Notes under the pieces: model-generated
The model's input: the letters and a program-made list of their open reading frames with translations, nothing else
Told to the model about the DNA's origin: nothing
The model's database searches: none
Translations under genes and position numbers: made by a program
Shown: piece by piece, positions 5,535-5,649 of the stretch
Numbering within the stretch: position 1 is the first letter of the stretch
Layout: every line of letters begins with the position of its first letter
Source of the DNA: Acidobacteriota bacterium
GTDB lineage: Bacteria > Acidobacteriota > Terriglobia > Terriglobales > SCQP01
Assembly: GCA_021823305.1 (NCBI GenBank)
Contig: JAKAOE010000150.1
Location: 1 to 5,649, forward strand
Direction: 5' to 3'
DNA: 5,649 nt

Positions 5535-5649
5535 TTAGTTCCCTGCGGTGATGCCGACGCTCGAGATGCTCGGCGTGCTGCCGCACCCGCCGCCTCCTCC
5601 CCCACCGCCGATTTTGAGGGGCGCGTACTGGTTGTTGCAAGTGTCCTGG
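5535..5649 (-). CDS. 3' end of an unknown gene with a polyglycine stretch (partial)
   Basis: The last 38 codons of a gene entering from the right edge. The visible tail reads QDTCNNQYAPLKI, then eight glycines (codons at 5609-5586), then CGSTPSISSVGITAGN and a TAA at 5537-5535. The glycines use mixed codons, and third positions are mostly G or C as in the other genes here. Two cysteines flank the segment between DT and the end of the glycine run. The mix of Gly, Ser and Thr suggests a surface or exported protein, and TPSISSV faintly recalls the first strand of Ig-like (IPT/TIG) domains, but 38 residues are too few to assign. Its stop codon overlaps the Shine-Dalgarno of the membrane-protein gene at 5172-5525, so the two form an operon. 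This frame was read by hand. Confidence 0.6.
   Translation of the reverse strand, partial: QDTCNNQYAPLKIGGGGGGGGCGSTPSISSVGITAGN

Noticed and set aside
5284..5538. + strand open frame opposite the small membrane protein
   Set aside because: Ala/Arg/Gly-rich product with no motif, no hydrophobic segment and no ribosome site comparable to the AAGAGG of the minus-strand gene.
5071..5640. About 190-residue N-terminal extension of the peptidase frame
   Set aside because: The extension is Arg/Ser/Gly-rich with no domain, overlaps the membrane-protein gene in another frame, and would bury the signal peptide and a good Shine-Dalgarno at 5076-5079.

Overview
The window is very GC-rich (roughly 70% by eye), with dense genes that strongly favour G or C at the third codon position. 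Two of its proteins carry Sec-type signal peptides ending in Ala-rich 'AAAQ/LAAQ' stretches. An exported clan GH-D glycosidase, an exported S10 serine carboxypeptidase and VapBC-type modules would suit a soil- or sediment-type high-GC bacterium. An acidobacterium is my best guess, but nothing here proves it. There is no rRNA, tRNA, IS element or CRISPR array.

Layout, left to right. Positions 1-45 hold a possible promoter placed so close to the start codon that the transcript may be leaderless. Positions 46-2181 (+) encode a secreted alpha-galactosidase-like (GH36/GH27 clan) enzyme. Seven bases later begins a block of two tandem type II toxin-antitoxin modules on the + strand. The first is an AbrB-type antitoxin (2189-2503) overlapping a PIN toxin that appears to have lost its middle (2484-2741). 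The second, after a short AT-rich gap with a -10-like box and a small inverted repeat, is a Phd-type antitoxin (2779-3033) followed by a complete PIN toxin (3037-3483). A strong 14-bp hairpin lies in the 63-bp gap before the convergent genes.

The right half is on the minus strand. Reading from the right edge it holds the 3' end of an unknown gene with a polyglycine run (5535-5649), a 117-residue membrane protein translationally coupled to it (5172-5525), and then, behind its own likely promoter, a secreted S10-family serine carboxypeptidase (3547-5070).

The glycosidase and the peptidase probably both work in the periplasm or outside the cell on polymer-derived sugars and peptides, but nothing in the sequence ties them to one pathway. 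The two TA modules form a small accessory island between these unrelated, convergently oriented genes. The most notable observation is the first module, where an apparently intact antitoxin sits beside a toxin missing about 40-45 central residues, including one catalytic acid. I did not see a convincing new multi-gene system.
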